Origin: Anaerolineae bacterium
GTDB lineage: Bacteria > Chloroflexota > Anaerolineae > Aggregatilineales > Phototrophicaceae
NCBI GenBank assembly: GCA_022843745.1
Contig: JALHNB010000015.1
Span: 1 to 64,000, forward strand
Length of the DNA: 64,000 nucleotides
Reading direction: 5' to 3'
Each line of letters begins with the position of its first letter. The stretch's first letter is position 1. Below the pieces are notes generated by a model. The model was not told where the DNA came from and searched no databases. It saw nothing but the letters and a program-made list of their open reading frames with translations. The position numbers were made by a program, and so were the translations under genes. Below, in pieces: positions 51,675-61,233 of the stretch.

Positions 51675-53090
51675 TCAAAAATGCGACACCACCAAATCAG
51701 GACGGTCTGAGCAGATGCCGTTGACTCCAAGGGCTTTCAGAGCGGCGATTTCGGCAGGGCGTTCCTCATGCCAGGTGATGATGCCAAGTCTGGCAGCGCG
51801 CACACGGCCTAACCACGTTTCCGTCAGCAGAAGGTGGGGCTGATCGGCACGGCTTTCCCAGCAGGGATGCACATAATCGGCCTGAGTCGCCTGGGCAAGG
51901 GCGACAGGATCAATCGTCGGCGCGCCAAACAGAATCGAAGTGCGAACTTCAGGCCGGTTCGCCTTAATTTCCGCGATCATGTCCGGCGAAAACGCGCTGA
52001 AAATCACATGTCTGGTGAAGCGTTGATCGTCCACGATCCTGAACATGTGCTGCGCGGCATTGCGATTGAGCGCCTTCATGTCCAGATAGATGCCCAAGCC
52101 GATGCTGTGGCACTGGCGAACCAGTTGCTCAAACGACATGACGGCTGCTTTTTCCTGAAGCTGATCGAACGTCAACTGTGAAATTAATCCGTCCACACCG
52201 TAGACCCGCCGCAAGCTGTCGTCGTGGGAAATAACAGGCACGTCATCGGCAGTGATGCGCATATCGACCTCCACCATATCCGCGCCCATATCGGCGGCAA
52301 TGTGAATAGCATCCGCCGTATTCTCCTGGGCGTAGGCGGATGCACCGCGATGGGCAATCGTCAGTACGCGCCGTTCATGATGCGGAATCGTGCGGTCAAG
52401 CTCATCCAGCCACCAGCAAATGCGCTGCGGAATCCACGTTTTCAGGCTTTCCCAGGTCGTAAAGACTGCCTGATCCAACGAAAACCGCTGGGAAAATTCA
52501 AACGTTGGCTCAAAAAGCTGGCGTTCGAGAAATGTCTGCACAAGCTGATCGTTATTCGGCGTGTTATGCGTGATGATGCCGTCAAACAGGGGTGTCACCA
52601 ATACACCTCGCAGTGAACGGCGGGAAGTACAGCTTTGTAGGGTGATCGACTTGCGCTCGATCAACCAGTGGGGAGCAGGCGCAAAGGCGTGCTTTCCCGG
52701 CTCTGAAAATAACGCCAGTCGCCCATCTTCAAGCGGAAGATTGCCAGCAGCATCTACCATTCGATGGAAGCCGCCATGCCAACTGGCCTCGGCATTGACC
52801 AGCAGGCCGTCGGAATCCAGATATATCCAGATATGTTCGAGTTCGTAGAGATGGCTGATGTCCCAATCCCACCAGACCGCATACTCGATGGCGATCCCAT
52901 CCGCAACCTCAATCATGCGTGGAAAAGATGGAGAGGGTGCTGTCTGGTGAAAGATGGTGCAGCCAACAGCCAATGGTAAAAATGGCTCGGCGGAATCGAA
53001 ATAAATGAGCGGGGCGTGTTTGAGGGCGCGATCAAAGCCGGGCTGAGACAGGCGATCTAAAAGCGCAAAATTCTCGCTATCAGTGGACAT
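51675..53090 (-). CDS. Glycerophosphodiester phosphodiesterase with an extra N-terminal domain
   Basis: The 471-residue protein has a C-terminal GDPD domain from about residue 240: LTIAHRGASAYAQENT (catalytic His and Arg), MVEVDMRITADDVPVISHDDSLRR (metal-binding Glu/Asp and second His) and IYLDMKALN. Residues 1-230 form a separate domain with PFLPLAVGCTIFHQ, VWWDWDISHLYELEHIWIYLD and ASWHGGFHRM. It somewhat resembles Vps62/DUF946-type folds but is not confidently assigned. No signal peptide is present. AAGGAAAAA precedes the ATG. It would release sn-glycerol-3-phosphate or a similar product; the front domain may choose the substrate. Confidence 0.88.
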   Translation of the reverse strand: MSTDSENFALLDRLSQPGFDRALKHAPLIYFDSAEPFLPLAVGCTIFHQTAPSPSFPRMIEVADGIAIEYAVWWDWDISHLYELEHIWIYLDSDGLLVNAEASWHGGFHRMVDAAGNLPLEDGRLALFSEPGKHAFAPAPHWLIERKSITLQSCTSRRSLRGVLVTPLFDGIITHNTPNNDQLVQTFLERQLFEPTFEFSQRFSLDQAVFTTWESLKTWIPQRICWWLDELDRTIPHHERRVLTIAHRGASAYAQENTADAIHIAADMGADMVEVDMRITADDVPVISHDDSLRRVYGVDGLISQLTFDQLQEKAAVMSFEQLVRQCHSIGLGIYLDMKALNRNAAQHMFRIVDDQRFTRHVIFSAFSPDMIAEIKANRPEVRTSILFGAPTIDPVALAQATQADYVHPCWESRADQPHLLLTETWLGRVRAARLGIITWHEERPAEIAALKALGVNGICSDRPDLVVSHF

Positions 53091-53267
53091 CGATTTTTTC
53101 CTTTTTGGAATATCGATTTTACCATTTTCTGCGCCTTTGTGCCCATTACGGTCTGGTTGTGATCATCGAAATCCGAGTGTTTGACCACAGCAAAAATTGA
53201 AGATCGAAAATGCCGGGCGCAGCCGTGCTACGCCCCTACAAATGCAGGCGGATCGTAGAAGGATGGT

Positions 53268-54014
53268 TTACCATTCACCCTTGCGGCCAAAGTGATCGAG
53301 GGCGGCCTGACGGAAGGCTTTCCCGGCCTGGCTCATCGCCTCTAGCACTTCTTCGCTGGAACGGCCTGCCGAGCTGCGGGCGGCGGCGATCACGGTGTCG
53401 CACTCGTTACCGTCCATAAACAGGGCAGCATCCAGAATTCTGGGCTGATCCTCTTCGGGAATGACGATGAAGCCATGTTTATCGGCATGGATCAACTGGC
53501 CTGGCTCAACCGGACAGCCGAAAACCTCGACGGGGACATTCCAACGGACAGGCACACTGTAGGCATGACCGACGCATAAACGTGCCGCCAGCGCCTTAAA
53601 ACCCGCGTTGGTCATCTCATCAACATCGCGGATCGCGCCATCGGTGATCGTGCCGACGCAGCCCAACGCGCGGTGACGGTTGGAATTGACTTCGCCCCAG
53701 AACGAGCCAATGACATTGGGCTGATCGAGGTCTTGGACGACGACGATTTTCGGGCCGGGGACGCTGGCGATATAGGCAAGACATTCCATTGTGGCGTTAG
53801 GATTGGTTTTCTGGTGCTGCGCGTTGCTGGGTTCGATCACGATGGTGACGGCGTAACCGATCATCGGCCCCATTTGCGGCATATAATCGCGCGTTTCGGT
53901 ACGGTTGACATGCGTCCGGCGGTCATGCTGGGTGATTTGCTCCCAGCCGTTGTAGATGGTGGGCGTGTTCACGCGCTTCAGACGGAGCAGTTCGCTGTGG
54001 GAGAGGGTTGGCAT
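53268..54014 (-). CDS. RraA/HMG-aldolase-like family protein
   Basis: The 248-residue protein carries the family core GTITDGAIRDVDEM (121-134; Asp125, Gly126, Arg129, Asp130), which binds a divalent metal and the pyruvate-like group in 4-hydroxy-4-methyl-2-oxoglutarate aldolases. MGPMIGYAVTIVI and VVVQDLDQPNVIGSFWGEVN are also typical. It is longer than RraA itself (about 160 residues), with extra N- and C-terminal helices. An RNA-related role is therefore less likely than a small-molecule lyase. Divergent from comB. Confidence 0.88.
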   Translation of the reverse strand: MPTLSHSELLRLKRVNTPTIYNGWEQITQHDRRTHVNRTETRDYMPQMGPMIGYAVTIVIEPSNAQHQKTNPNATMECLAYIASVPGPKIVVVQDLDQPNVIGSFWGEVNSNRHRALGCVGTITDGAIRDVDEMTNAGFKALAARLCVGHAYSVPVRWNVPVEVFGCPVEPGQLIHADKHGFIVIPEEDQPRILDAALFMDGNECDTVIAAARSSAGRSSEEVLEAMSQAGKAFRQAALDHFGRKGEW

Positions 54015-54255
54015 TGGTATTTTCTTTCTAAAATGAGTTATCTATAGCTATGCGATGAACCCCTCCCCCGACTCTGCTACGCGAAAAGGGTAGAATTTTA
54101 ATACTACCCCTCCCCCGACCTTTCCTTCGGTCACCCATTTCGCAAGCTCATGGAGAGGGGTAAGATCACTACTTGTCTACAAGAGAGCAAGATCACCGCT
54201 TATACGCAGGAGGGTATAGAATCTCTTATATTGTTATCCAGATAGGATACCGAAT

Positions 54256-54969
54256 ATGACCATCTATGCGCAAACACCATTTGACATGCGTTGTGAGTGG
54301 GGGCTGGCTGGGGTTCAACATCTGATGCCGGAGAGCGATGTCATCATCATCGTTGATGTGCTGTCGTTTACCACGTGCGTTGAGATTGCCACATCGCGCG
54401 GCGCGGTCATCTTTCCTTATAAGGGGGACGCGGCTGCGGAATTCGCTGAGGAAAAAGGCGCGATTCTTGCTGGGCGGGATCGCACGGCGCAGTTTTCACT
54501 TTCGCCGCAAAGCCTGATGAGGGTTGAAGCGGGAATCAGGCTGGTGCTTCCATCGCCGAATGGCTCGGCGCTTTCGACGGCGACAGGAGATGTGCCAACT
54601 TTCGCGGCGTGTTTGCGGAATGCGGAGGCTGTGGCGCGGGCGGCTCAAAAAGTTGGAAACAAAATTGCTGTGATCCCGGCGGGCGAACGCTGGAAACACG
54701 ACTATAGTTTGCGTCCGGCGCTCGAAGATTGGATAGGTGCGGGGGCGGTTATCAGCAGCCTGAGTGGCAGCAAGTCCGCCGAAGCGCAGGCCGCAGAACA
54801 CATCTTTCGAGCCTATCAGAATGATTTGTTATCGGTATTCAAGACCATCGGTTCAGGCATTGAACTTATCCAACAAGGGTTTTTGTTGGATGTTGAACTG
54901 GCCGCCGCGCTCAACATCAGCCAAACCGTACCCCGGCTGATGGACGGAGCGTATACAAAAATTTCCTAG
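54256..54969 (+). CDS. comB: 2-phosphosulfolactate phosphatase-like protein (ComB family)
   Basis: The 237-residue length fits ComB. VIIIVDVLSFTTCVEIATSRGAVIFPY is the conserved start, LVLPSPNGSALS the phosphate-binding loop, and VIPAGERW with DWIGAGAVISSL the late motifs. ComB hydrolyses 2-phosphosulfolactate in coenzyme M-type sulfolactate chemistry in archaea; bacterial relatives often have an unproven substrate. AGGA precedes the ATG. Confidence 0.88.
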   Translation: MTIYAQTPFDMRCEWGLAGVQHLMPESDVIIIVDVLSFTTCVEIATSRGAVIFPYKGDAAAEFAEEKGAILAGRDRTAQFSLSPQSLMRVEAGIRLVLPSPNGSALSTATGDVPTFAACLRNAEAVARAAQKVGNKIAVIPAGERWKHDYSLRPALEDWIGAGAVISSLSGSKSAEAQAAEHIFRAYQNDLLSVFKTIGSGIELIQQGFLLDVELAAALNISQTVPRLMDGAYTKIS

Positions 54970-55159
54970 ATTCTCCTCGATCTTTTCCTATATCTTATGG
55001 CTCTCCAGCGGGAATAGACGAATGTAATCTCGTAAAGAGGGTGTATGTCAATTTACACATCGAGGGATCATCATGTACATTCAGAGTAGGAAAGATTGTA
55101 CTCCGTGTTCGTGCTCGATACTCTCGACCTCAATTGAGGGAGTTTATCAGGGAGGAAAA

Positions 55160-55588
55160 ATGAACGTCGGCGAGCTTATGACCAAACAGCCTGTGACGAT
55201 CCAACAAGAAGCGACACTGCGTACTGCGCTGGAAACGATGGAGCAGACTGGATGCCATCACATGCCAGTGGTCAACCATCTCGGCACACTGACTGGCGTC
55301 ATTACGTCTCACGATTGCCGCCAAGCGCTCAATCTGCCACTGCTCGTGCGCCACCAATGGCAGGATAACAAGATGCTTGATCTTCTTCCGGTAACTGTCA
55401 TCATGACGTTAGCCCCCAGGGTGGTTCAGGAGAATACCTTAGCTGAAGAAGCGATTTCCTTGATGCTGGATAACCGTATCGGCTGTTTGCCAGTGATGCG
55501 CGGTAAAACTCTGGTTGGAATAGTCACGACCACCGACTTCCTGCGGGCTTTTGCCAAACACCTGAAACGTCAGCCTACACCCATGTAA
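55160..55588 (+). CDS. Tandem CBS-domain protein
   Basis: The ATG at 55160 has GGGAGGAAA directly upstream; earlier in-frame codons are not conserved. The 142-residue protein is almost entirely two CBS motifs. The first is VGELMTKQPVTIQQEATLRTALETMEQTGCHHMPVVNHLGTLTGVITSHD and the second is VIMTLAPRVVQENTLAEEAISLMLDNRIGCLPVMRGKTLVGIVTTTDFLRAF. Such proteins bind adenine nucleotides and act as energy-sensing regulators. A partner is not evident. Confidence 0.93.
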   Translation: MNVGELMTKQPVTIQQEATLRTALETMEQTGCHHMPVVNHLGTLTGVITSHDCRQALNLPLLVRHQWQDNKMLDLLPVTVIMTLAPRVVQENTLAEEAISLMLDNRIGCLPVMRGKTLVGIVTTTDFLRAFAKHLKRQPTPM

Positions 55589-55731
55589 ACAGGGCGTTCG
55601 ACATCCGCAAAACATCCTTGAAGAAAAGATAGATTTGGGGTCGTGAGCGCACATGGCTATTCTGGGAAAACAGAATTAAACGCTTTGACTTTTAGAGTTT
55701 CCGGATTGCAGGGCTGATTCGCTGAGTTTCG

Positions 55732-56142
55732 TCACGCTGGAATCCACTCGACATTGACCCGCGCGGCACGGCTTCCGTCGATGGTCGCCTCTAATATTTT
55801 GCAGCGTGCGTCCCTGATCTGCTCCCAGGTGATGCCTGAAAGCGGCACTTTGATGCGCTTGATCCAGGCATCATCATCGGCACGGCGGTAACTCAGATAC
55901 AGGAAGCGATCTTTGGGTGTGCCGTGTGCATAGGGGCCGAGAAAATTGGGCGGGTTTCCCGGCTTGACCTGGGCGTCACACTCAAAAATGATGAGGTCGT
56001 CCGGCAATGTTTCGCCTTCGACTAATGTGCCATTTTTATCTTGCAGGCCGAAAACAGCAGGCTCGCCATCACATTCTGGCGCAGGGGGATTGGCGCAGAT
56101 GAGGCGCAGGTGGAATTTGAGCGGTTTGGAGACGGGCATCAT
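55732..56142 (-). CDS. DUF5990-like protein
   Basis: The 136-residue protein reads LKFHLRLICANPPAPECDG, then VFGLQDKNGTLVEGE, NPPNFLGPYAHGTPKDRFLYLSYRR and RIKVPLSGITWEQI. This pattern fits the DUF5990 family, which is of unknown function. GGAGTAGAC precedes two in-frame ATGs. The gene starts three bases after the preceding minus-strand gene, so they share an mRNA. Confidence 0.75.
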   Translation of the reverse strand: MMPVSKPLKFHLRLICANPPAPECDGEPAVFGLQDKNGTLVEGETLPDDLIIFECDAQVKPGNPPNFLGPYAHGTPKDRFLYLSYRRADDDAWIKRIKVPLSGITWEQIRDARCKILEATIDGSRAARVNVEWIPA

Positions 56143-56144
56143 GT

Positions 56145-56438
56145 CTACTCCGATTCCGTGTTTTTTACAGTAATTAACGCGTAAGCATCTTTTAACCGCA
56201 TTGGCAGTTTTTCTGTTGTAGCATTATCCAACCCAAAACTAACACTATACTTACATCGCCGGCACGAAAGTCGCTCAGTTTTAGTGATTTGCTGCGAATC
56301 AATACGATAGATTACGTTAAAGTGTAACAGAATATAACTTTTTCGTGTATGAATTCCGGGAAATTCGGTGGCGTTTTTTAGGCTAAGCGCGGGTTGTGTG
56401 CCGACGAAATGACTGGCAACGGAAATCTCGGTACTCAT
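56145..56438 (-). CDS. Small protein of unknown function, cotranscribed with the DUF5990 gene
   Basis: The 97-residue protein has GAAGAGG upstream of the ATG at a good spacing and ends immediately before the DUF5990 gene. It contains a paired SCRRC segment in the middle and a LHFNVIYRID strand. No family is recognised. The tight coupling suggests a real gene. Confidence 0.6.
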   Translation of the reverse strand: MSTEISVASHFVGTQPALSLKNATEFPGIHTRKSYILLHFNVIYRIDSQQITKTERLSCRRCKYSVSFGLDNATTEKLPMRLKDAYALITVKNTESE

Positions 56439-56678
56439 AAATGCCTCTTCATCTCAACTCAGGGAAGGGATTTATCGGAGTATAGCACAAATATTCTATT
56501 CAGGCTATAGGGTGGGAGAAGATTTAATGATGTTTGACGAGGTGTAATAGTGTGGGGATAATTAATTTTATGGATAGGAAGTGGCGAATTTAGGCACATA
56601 TGCAGGTGAACCTGTGCCGGAAGGGGCGATTTAAGTACAATCATTTGTAATGTCGAGTGATAAAGCTGTGAGGGCAAA

Positions 56679-56927
56679 ATGGTCGATAAAGTTGCCATGA
56701 CGATTCATGTTACGCTAGAAGAACGCCAGCAGATTGAAGAGATGGCGCGTGAACGCGGATATGAGGATACAGAGGCTTACGTTTTAGCACTCATCCATTC
56801 TGATACAGCAATATCGGATGAAAAAGAACAAATTCTGGATGATATTCGCCAGGGTTTGCGGGAAATCAAAGCCGGATTAGGCCGCCCCATTTCTGAACTG
56901 TGGGACGAGCTTGAAAATGACGACTAA
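56679..56927 (+). CDS. Antitoxin-like protein of a RelE/ParE-type pair
   Basis: The 82-residue protein starts MVDKVAMTIHVTLEERQQIEEMARERGYEDTEAYVLALI, a ribbon-helix-helix-like DNA-binding pattern, followed by an acidic C-terminal tail (ISELWDELENDD) suited to wrapping a toxin. It overlaps the toxin gene by 11 bases, the normal arrangement for type II systems. Autoregulation of its own promoter is likely by family knowledge. Confidence 0.8.
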   Translation: MVDKVAMTIHVTLEERQQIEEMARERGYEDTEAYVLALIHSDTAISDEKEQILDDIRQGLREIKAGLGRPISELWDELENDD

Positions 56928-57267
56928 GCCACCTGTCGAAGTTATTTATGCACCCGTTTTTACAAGAGCTATCAAGCGGCTGCATAAGAAATTTCCAAAA
57001 GTCGCAATTGAGCTTCGGCCTTTAATCCAGCAATTGGAAAATGGCGAGACACCTGGCGATCAAGTACAAGGTACAGGGTACACTGTTTATAAAGCACGTG
57101 TCAGAAATAGCCAAGCTCAACGCGGAAAAAGCGGTGGCTTGAGAGTTATTTACTATATTAAAAGAGCAGAACGAGTCATTCTGGTTACTATTTATTCTAA
57201 AACAGAGCAAGTTGACATCACAGCCGACGAAATACGGCGAATCATCGAAGAATTTGAATCGGAATAA
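56917..57267 (+). CDS. RelE/ParE-superfamily toxin
   Basis: The ATG at 56917 is chosen over a TTG two codons earlier. The 116-residue protein has VIYAPVFTRAIKRLHKKFPKV, then QVQGTGYTVYKARVRNSQAQRGKSGGLRVIYYIKRAERVILVTIYSKTEQ, the RelE/ParE beta-sheet with conserved basic residues. It either cleaves mRNA on ribosomes (RelE-like) or poisons gyrase (ParE-like); sequence alone does not decide. Basic and Lys/Arg-rich as expected. Confidence 0.88.
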   Translation: MTTKPPVEVIYAPVFTRAIKRLHKKFPKVAIELRPLIQQLENGETPGDQVQGTGYTVYKARVRNSQAQRGKSGGLRVIYYIKRAERVILVTIYSKTEQVDITADEIRRIIEEFESE

Positions 57268-57322
57268 TTAGAACGGGCGACGCGGTGCATCGCCCCTACA
57301 GAAATCGTGCGGATGTAATGCT

Positions 57323-58579
57323 TTAGCGGGTGGCGGTGAGGCCGATGGTGGTGCTGCACGCCTGACCATCAAAGACGGCGTTGGCGACCATTTGCCCGGT
57401 AATCGTGTTCGCGTTGGCAACATTGAGGGTCAACTGCGCATTGCCGTTGGAAATCTCAATCGAGCCGAAATAAGAACCTGACCCGGTGCGGCTGAAGGGT
57501 GAACCATCAAAGAACATGGTGCTGCCCGAAATCGAGATGGCAACCGTAAACGAGGTCGGGCTGAAAACTTCTGTGGTCGGCACATGGAAATTGCCTGTAC
57601 CTGCGCAGGAAGCGTCGGCTTCGCTGTTGAGCGTGACCGTCCACAGGCCGCCGGATGGAACCGCGCCACTCTGATTGGTATCGCCGCCGCTGTTACTGCC
57701 GCTGTCCGTATTGGCAGGCGGATTCGAATTACTGGTGATCGGCACAACCGGCGGGGCAGAAGCATCGACAACCGCGTCGCAATCGCCTGACTCGCTGATC
57801 TCAGCCTGGGCGACCCAGATTTCGGCGGCGGCACTTTGCGGCGCGGCGGCATCCTTATCGAGTTGATACCAGACATTCTGATCATCATCGACAAATTGAC
57901 CCTGTACTTCGAAATCGTCACCGGGCGGGAGAAACGCCACTGACGAACGATTTTCGCCAGGGCCAACACGCAGGCGAGCCGTATCCCGCGAATCGGTGCT
58001 GACAAAGCAGGGTTCACCACTGGCAGCACTGGCGACACTGGCAGCTTCATCGGCAGATTTGAAAGTGCGCAGAATGGCCAGCAAAGCATCTTCGAGTTCG
58101 TCGGTTTCGCCCACGCTGGCAACCCCATCGACAAACGCAAATTCCAGATCGCCCAATTCAATAACGTAGCTAACACCCTCGAACTCATCACCTTCAAGAT
58201 CGTAGTAGACACGCGAGGCGGGGTGTCCGGCGATTTGAACCGAGTCGATCGTGTCCGCATCCGGCTCCCAATCGAAAAGAGCGACATTGATGTCTACCAT
58301 GAGGTCGACAACATCCGGCGACTTGCCCAACGTGACGACCTCGGCGACCTGCGGCGGGGTGAGGATGTAGACTGTAAAATCGGCGTTATTGAGATAGATA
58401 CCGTCGCTATCACCGTCGGCTTCAAAGTCCCAATCGTCGGGAACAGAGATGATATAACCTTCGGGCAGGTCGATATTTTGGGTCAGATTGTCCTGGGCAG
58501 CGGCGGGAAAAGCCAGCAACATAGGTGTCAGTAGTGCAAATAATAAAAGCAGCACCGTTAAACGTAAAGTTATTTTCAC
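57323..58579 (-). CDS. Secreted protein with an SH3-like domain and a Ser/Asn linker
   Basis: The GTG at 58579 has GGGGG upstream. The 418-residue protein has a signal peptide (LLLLFALLTPMLLAFPAAAQ). Residues 30-175 form a globular domain (YIISVPDDWDFEADGDSDGIYL). Residues 190-275 resemble a bacterial SH3 domain (TARLRVGPGENRSSVAFLPPGDDFEVQGQFVDDDQNVWYQL) with flanking Cys. A Ser/Asn/Gly linker (about 285-310) precedes a beta-sandwich domain ending NANTITGQMVANAVFDGQACSTTIGL. A wall- or matrix-binding role is inferred. Confidence 0.8.
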   Translation of the reverse strand: MKITLRLTVLLLLFALLTPMLLAFPAAAQDNLTQNIDLPEGYIISVPDDWDFEADGDSDGIYLNNADFTVYILTPPQVAEVVTLGKSPDVVDLMVDINVALFDWEPDADTIDSVQIAGHPASRVYYDLEGDEFEGVSYVIELGDLEFAFVDGVASVGETDELEDALLAILRTFKSADEAASVASAASGEPCFVSTDSRDTARLRVGPGENRSSVAFLPPGDDFEVQGQFVDDDQNVWYQLDKDAAAPQSAAAEIWVAQAEISESGDCDAVVDASAPPVVPITSNSNPPANTDSGSNSGGDTNQSGAVPSGGLWTVTLNSEADASCAGTGNFHVPTTEVFSPTSFTVAISISGSTMFFDGSPFSRTGSGSYFGSIEISNGNAQLTLNVANANTITGQMVANAVFDGQACSTTIGLTATR

Positions 58580-58873
58580 AGAACCCCCTGTATTAATTCT
58601 TTGTATGACCGATTATTTTATTTTAGGGGATAATTCTTTCAAAATCACAAAATGTTTCGGGGGATGGGTAAAATGGGAGGTCTTGGCAGTTTCTCGTAAA
58701 AGTGGAATCAAAGGTAAATGGTTTAAGAACCTATTTGAATGTTCGTTCAACCTCACCCCCCAGCCCCCTCTCCGCAAGCGAGAGAGGGGGAGTCAATACA
58801 GGTTTTCTGTGGCGGATGTCAGGCAAATAATGAATATGCAAACAGTCTTAAGGCAATTTTCAAACAGGTTATT

Positions 58874-59248
58874 TTAAGGGGCGGCGGCGGCGCGAATAGC
58901 AGCGGCGAGTTGGTCGATGGTGACTGTTTTCGTCACGGAACTGTGTGCACCGGCTTCGAGCGCCTGATTAATCAATTCCGTTTCAACACTGCTGGTCAGC
59001 ACGACCACCTGAATATGCGGGAATTTCTGGCGGATGATTCGAGTCGCGACGATACCATCCATCACGGGCATGATTAAGTCCATCAAGACCACATCCGGCT
59101 GAAGCTGCTCGGCTAGTTCAACAGCCTGTTTACCATTCTGAGCTTCCCCAACCAATTCCAGATCATCCCATACTTCAAAGACTGCGGATAACCCACGACG
59201 GACGTTCGGATGGTCATCAACGATCAATACTCGAATATTAGCTTGCAT
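58874..59248 (-). CDS. Stand-alone response regulator receiver
   Basis: The 124-residue protein is only a receiver domain of NarL type: VLIVDDHPNVRR supplies the acid pocket, VVLMDLIMPVMDG the phospho-Asp, and VVVLTSSVETEL and AGAHSSVTKTVT the conserved Thr/Ser and Lys. The usual DNA-binding domain is absent. It lies 82 bases after the histidine kinase gene on the same strand and is the likely phospho-acceptor. Confidence 0.9.
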   Translation of the reverse strand: MQANIRVLIVDDHPNVRRGLSAVFEVWDDLELVGEAQNGKQAVELAEQLQPDVVLMDLIMPVMDGIVATRIIRQKFPHIQVVVLTSSVETELINQALEAGAHSSVTKTVTIDQLAAAIRAAAAP

Positions 59249-59330
59249 AATGGTGGAACATGGGTATTTTCAAAATCCCACCTTACCATAGTTTATGTAT
59301 TACCAGCATATGAATTCAGCAATTCGGTTT

Positions 59331-60863
59331 TCATGATGGAAGCGCCCATGAGAGAATGATTTCTGTTCCCTGTCCTCTTTCGCTGAAAACATCGTAGGAT
59401 GCACCGATGAGGGCTGCCCGTTCGCCCATACTCTTTAGGCCCATACCGACTGCGCGTGTTTGCGGATCGAACCCGCGACCATTATCACGGATTCGCAAGA
59501 TAAGCTGCTGGTTTTCGCAGATGAGCGAGATATGCACTTCGGAGGCCTCACTATGTTTGACAATGTTATTGAGGCTCTCCTGAACAATGCGATAGAGCGT
59601 AATATGGACGTTTTCTGGCAAAGCCTGTTCAAATTCTACCGTGCAGGAAATGTTGATTTCTTGCCGCGCCCGAACGGTTTCGCTCAATTGCCCAAATAAA
59701 TCCTTCAGGCTGCGCCCGACAATCTTGGCCGGGTGAAGCTGGGTCAGCAGCGTTTGCATTTCCAGGGTCGCGCCCTGGGTGAGCGCAGTCAACTCCTCCG
59801 TTTTTTCTTTGGCCTGTTCGGGGTTACGATCCCACAGGCGCGGCAATATCTGGCTGATCACGCTGATCGCAAACAAATTCTGGCTGACAGAATCGTGCAA
59901 ATCGCGGGCTAAACGTCGGCGTTCTTCCGAGGTCGCACGCTCGTGTTCGTCCTCATAGGAGCGTGCGCGTTCAAGCGCCTGAGCGCACTGCTGCGCCAGA
60001 ATCCGGAAAAAATTCTGATCATCCTCGCTGAAGTGCTGGGGCTGCGGGAACGAAATACTGACAGCACCAATCGTTTGACCGTCAATCATGACTGGCGTGA
60101 CAGCGGTAGCCTGGGTGCTTACGCCGTTAAAAGAAGCCTGAAAATCGGGAAACTGGGTCAGATGATCTTCCAGCGTCTCAAGCCAGAGGGGTTGTCCCGT
60201 GCGTATAACATGAGCAACTGGCACAGGGGCATCCAGCGAGATGCGCTGGTAGGGCGATAGAATCTCGATGTCACGACCATTACGGCTGAGGATCGCGATG
60301 ATTCCCAGATGGCCGTGCAGCGCTGCACTCACGTGATCGGCAATCAGGCTGGATAAATCATCCGAGGTCATGACCGCCGCCAATTCCGCCGTCAGTTTTT
60401 GAAGCAGTTTGGTTTGCTGCTCACTGGCGCGTAGAGCATTCTCGGTTTCCTGATGGGCGATTATTTCGCGTTGTAGCTCAGTATTTCTTCCGGCCAATTC
60501 CAGGGAAAGGCGGCGCGTTCGCAGCAGCACCTCTACACGCGCCAGCAGTTCGATTTTTTCGATGGGCGTGAAAATAAGCTCGTCGATACCCTGACCGAGT
60601 TGGCGCGTCATCATGCGGACATCGGGCCGGGTTGTCACCAGCAGAAAAGGCAGAAACAGGGATTTCTCATTTTCTTTGCGTGTTCGAATCTGCGTCCATA
60701 AGCGATTGAGCATCATGCCGTCAAAGATGCCTAAATCGAAATTTTCTTTAAGGCTGTCTTCGGAATCGGCAAGAATGACGGCATAGCGCTCCTCCAGATA
60801 AGTTTGCAGGAGGCGGCGGTTCTCTTTATGATCGATAGCAAGCAGAATTCTGATCTTATTCAT
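59331..60863 (-). CDS. Hybrid sensor histidine kinase (degenerate receiver, GAF, HisKA_3, HATPase)
   Basis: The start is the ATG at 60863, with GGGGG nine bases upstream; an ATG three codons earlier lies against that box. The 510-residue protein has a receiver-like N-terminus (ILLAIDHKENRRLL, GIFDGMM) in which the usual Lys segment reads IFTPIEK, so it may not be phosphorylated normally. A coiled coil precedes a GAF domain (LLQKLTAELAAVMTSDDLSSLI to ALERARSYE). The phosphoacceptor segment RRRLARDLHDSVSQNLF (His in LHDS) and the ATPase boxes QESLNNIVKHSEA and RDNGRGFDP follow, with a GMGLKSMGERAALIGA lid. Downstream of the receiver gene, overlapping it by 8 bases. Confidence 0.92.
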   Translation of the reverse strand: MNKIRILLAIDHKENRRLLQTYLEERYAVILADSEDSLKENFDLGIFDGMMLNRLWTQIRTRKENEKSLFLPFLLVTTRPDVRMMTRQLGQGIDELIFTPIEKIELLARVEVLLRTRRLSLELAGRNTELQREIIAHQETENALRASEQQTKLLQKLTAELAAVMTSDDLSSLIADHVSAALHGHLGIIAILSRNGRDIEILSPYQRISLDAPVPVAHVIRTGQPLWLETLEDHLTQFPDFQASFNGVSTQATAVTPVMIDGQTIGAVSISFPQPQHFSEDDQNFFRILAQQCAQALERARSYEDEHERATSEERRRLARDLHDSVSQNLFAISVISQILPRLWDRNPEQAKEKTEELTALTQGATLEMQTLLTQLHPAKIVGRSLKDLFGQLSETVRARQEINISCTVEFEQALPENVHITLYRIVQESLNNIVKHSEASEVHISLICENQQLILRIRDNGRGFDPQTRAVGMGLKSMGERAALIGASYDVFSERGQGTEIILSWALPS

Positions 60864-61233
60864 GGGATACATCCCCCATCAGAGTGCGAATAATAGTGGT
60901 TAGTTCGCGCGTGACAAGCGGCTTGAACAGGACGCCATGCGCACCATGTGAGATACTTTCCTGCCGGATATTGATTAATTTCTGTGGAGATATGACCAGA
61001 AGTGGTACGCCGAGTTCGGTGAGCTTCTCACAATACGCCCATATATTTCGATCAAATCCAGAAATATCGATGAGGGCGATGCCAATATTCTCCGGGTGTT
61101 CTAAAATCTGCTCCAGGCTTTCCAACGCGGAGACAGAAACCGTTTCATAGCCTTCTTTGCCGAGAAACTGGGCTAATAATTCGAGGTTACGCTGGTTTCG
61201 GTCAATAGTTAAAATGCAGGAGTGAGACCCCAT
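60856..61233 (-). CDS. Stand-alone receiver between kaiC-like and kinase genes
   Basis: This 125-residue divergent receiver has ILTIDRNQRNLELL (only one acid in the usual pair), ALIDISGFDRN (phospho-Asp candidate), PLLVISPQ and GVLFKPLVTREL with the conserved Lys. Its ATG overlaps the stop of the KaiC-like gene (TAATG), showing translational coupling. It probably relays between the ATPase and the kinase; that link is inferred. Confidence 0.85.
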   Translation of the reverse strand: MGSHSCILTIDRNQRNLELLAQFLGKEGYETVSVSALESLEQILEHPENIGIALIDISGFDRNIWAYCEKLTELGVPLLVISPQKLINIRQESISHGAHGVLFKPLVTRELTTIIRTLMGDVSHE

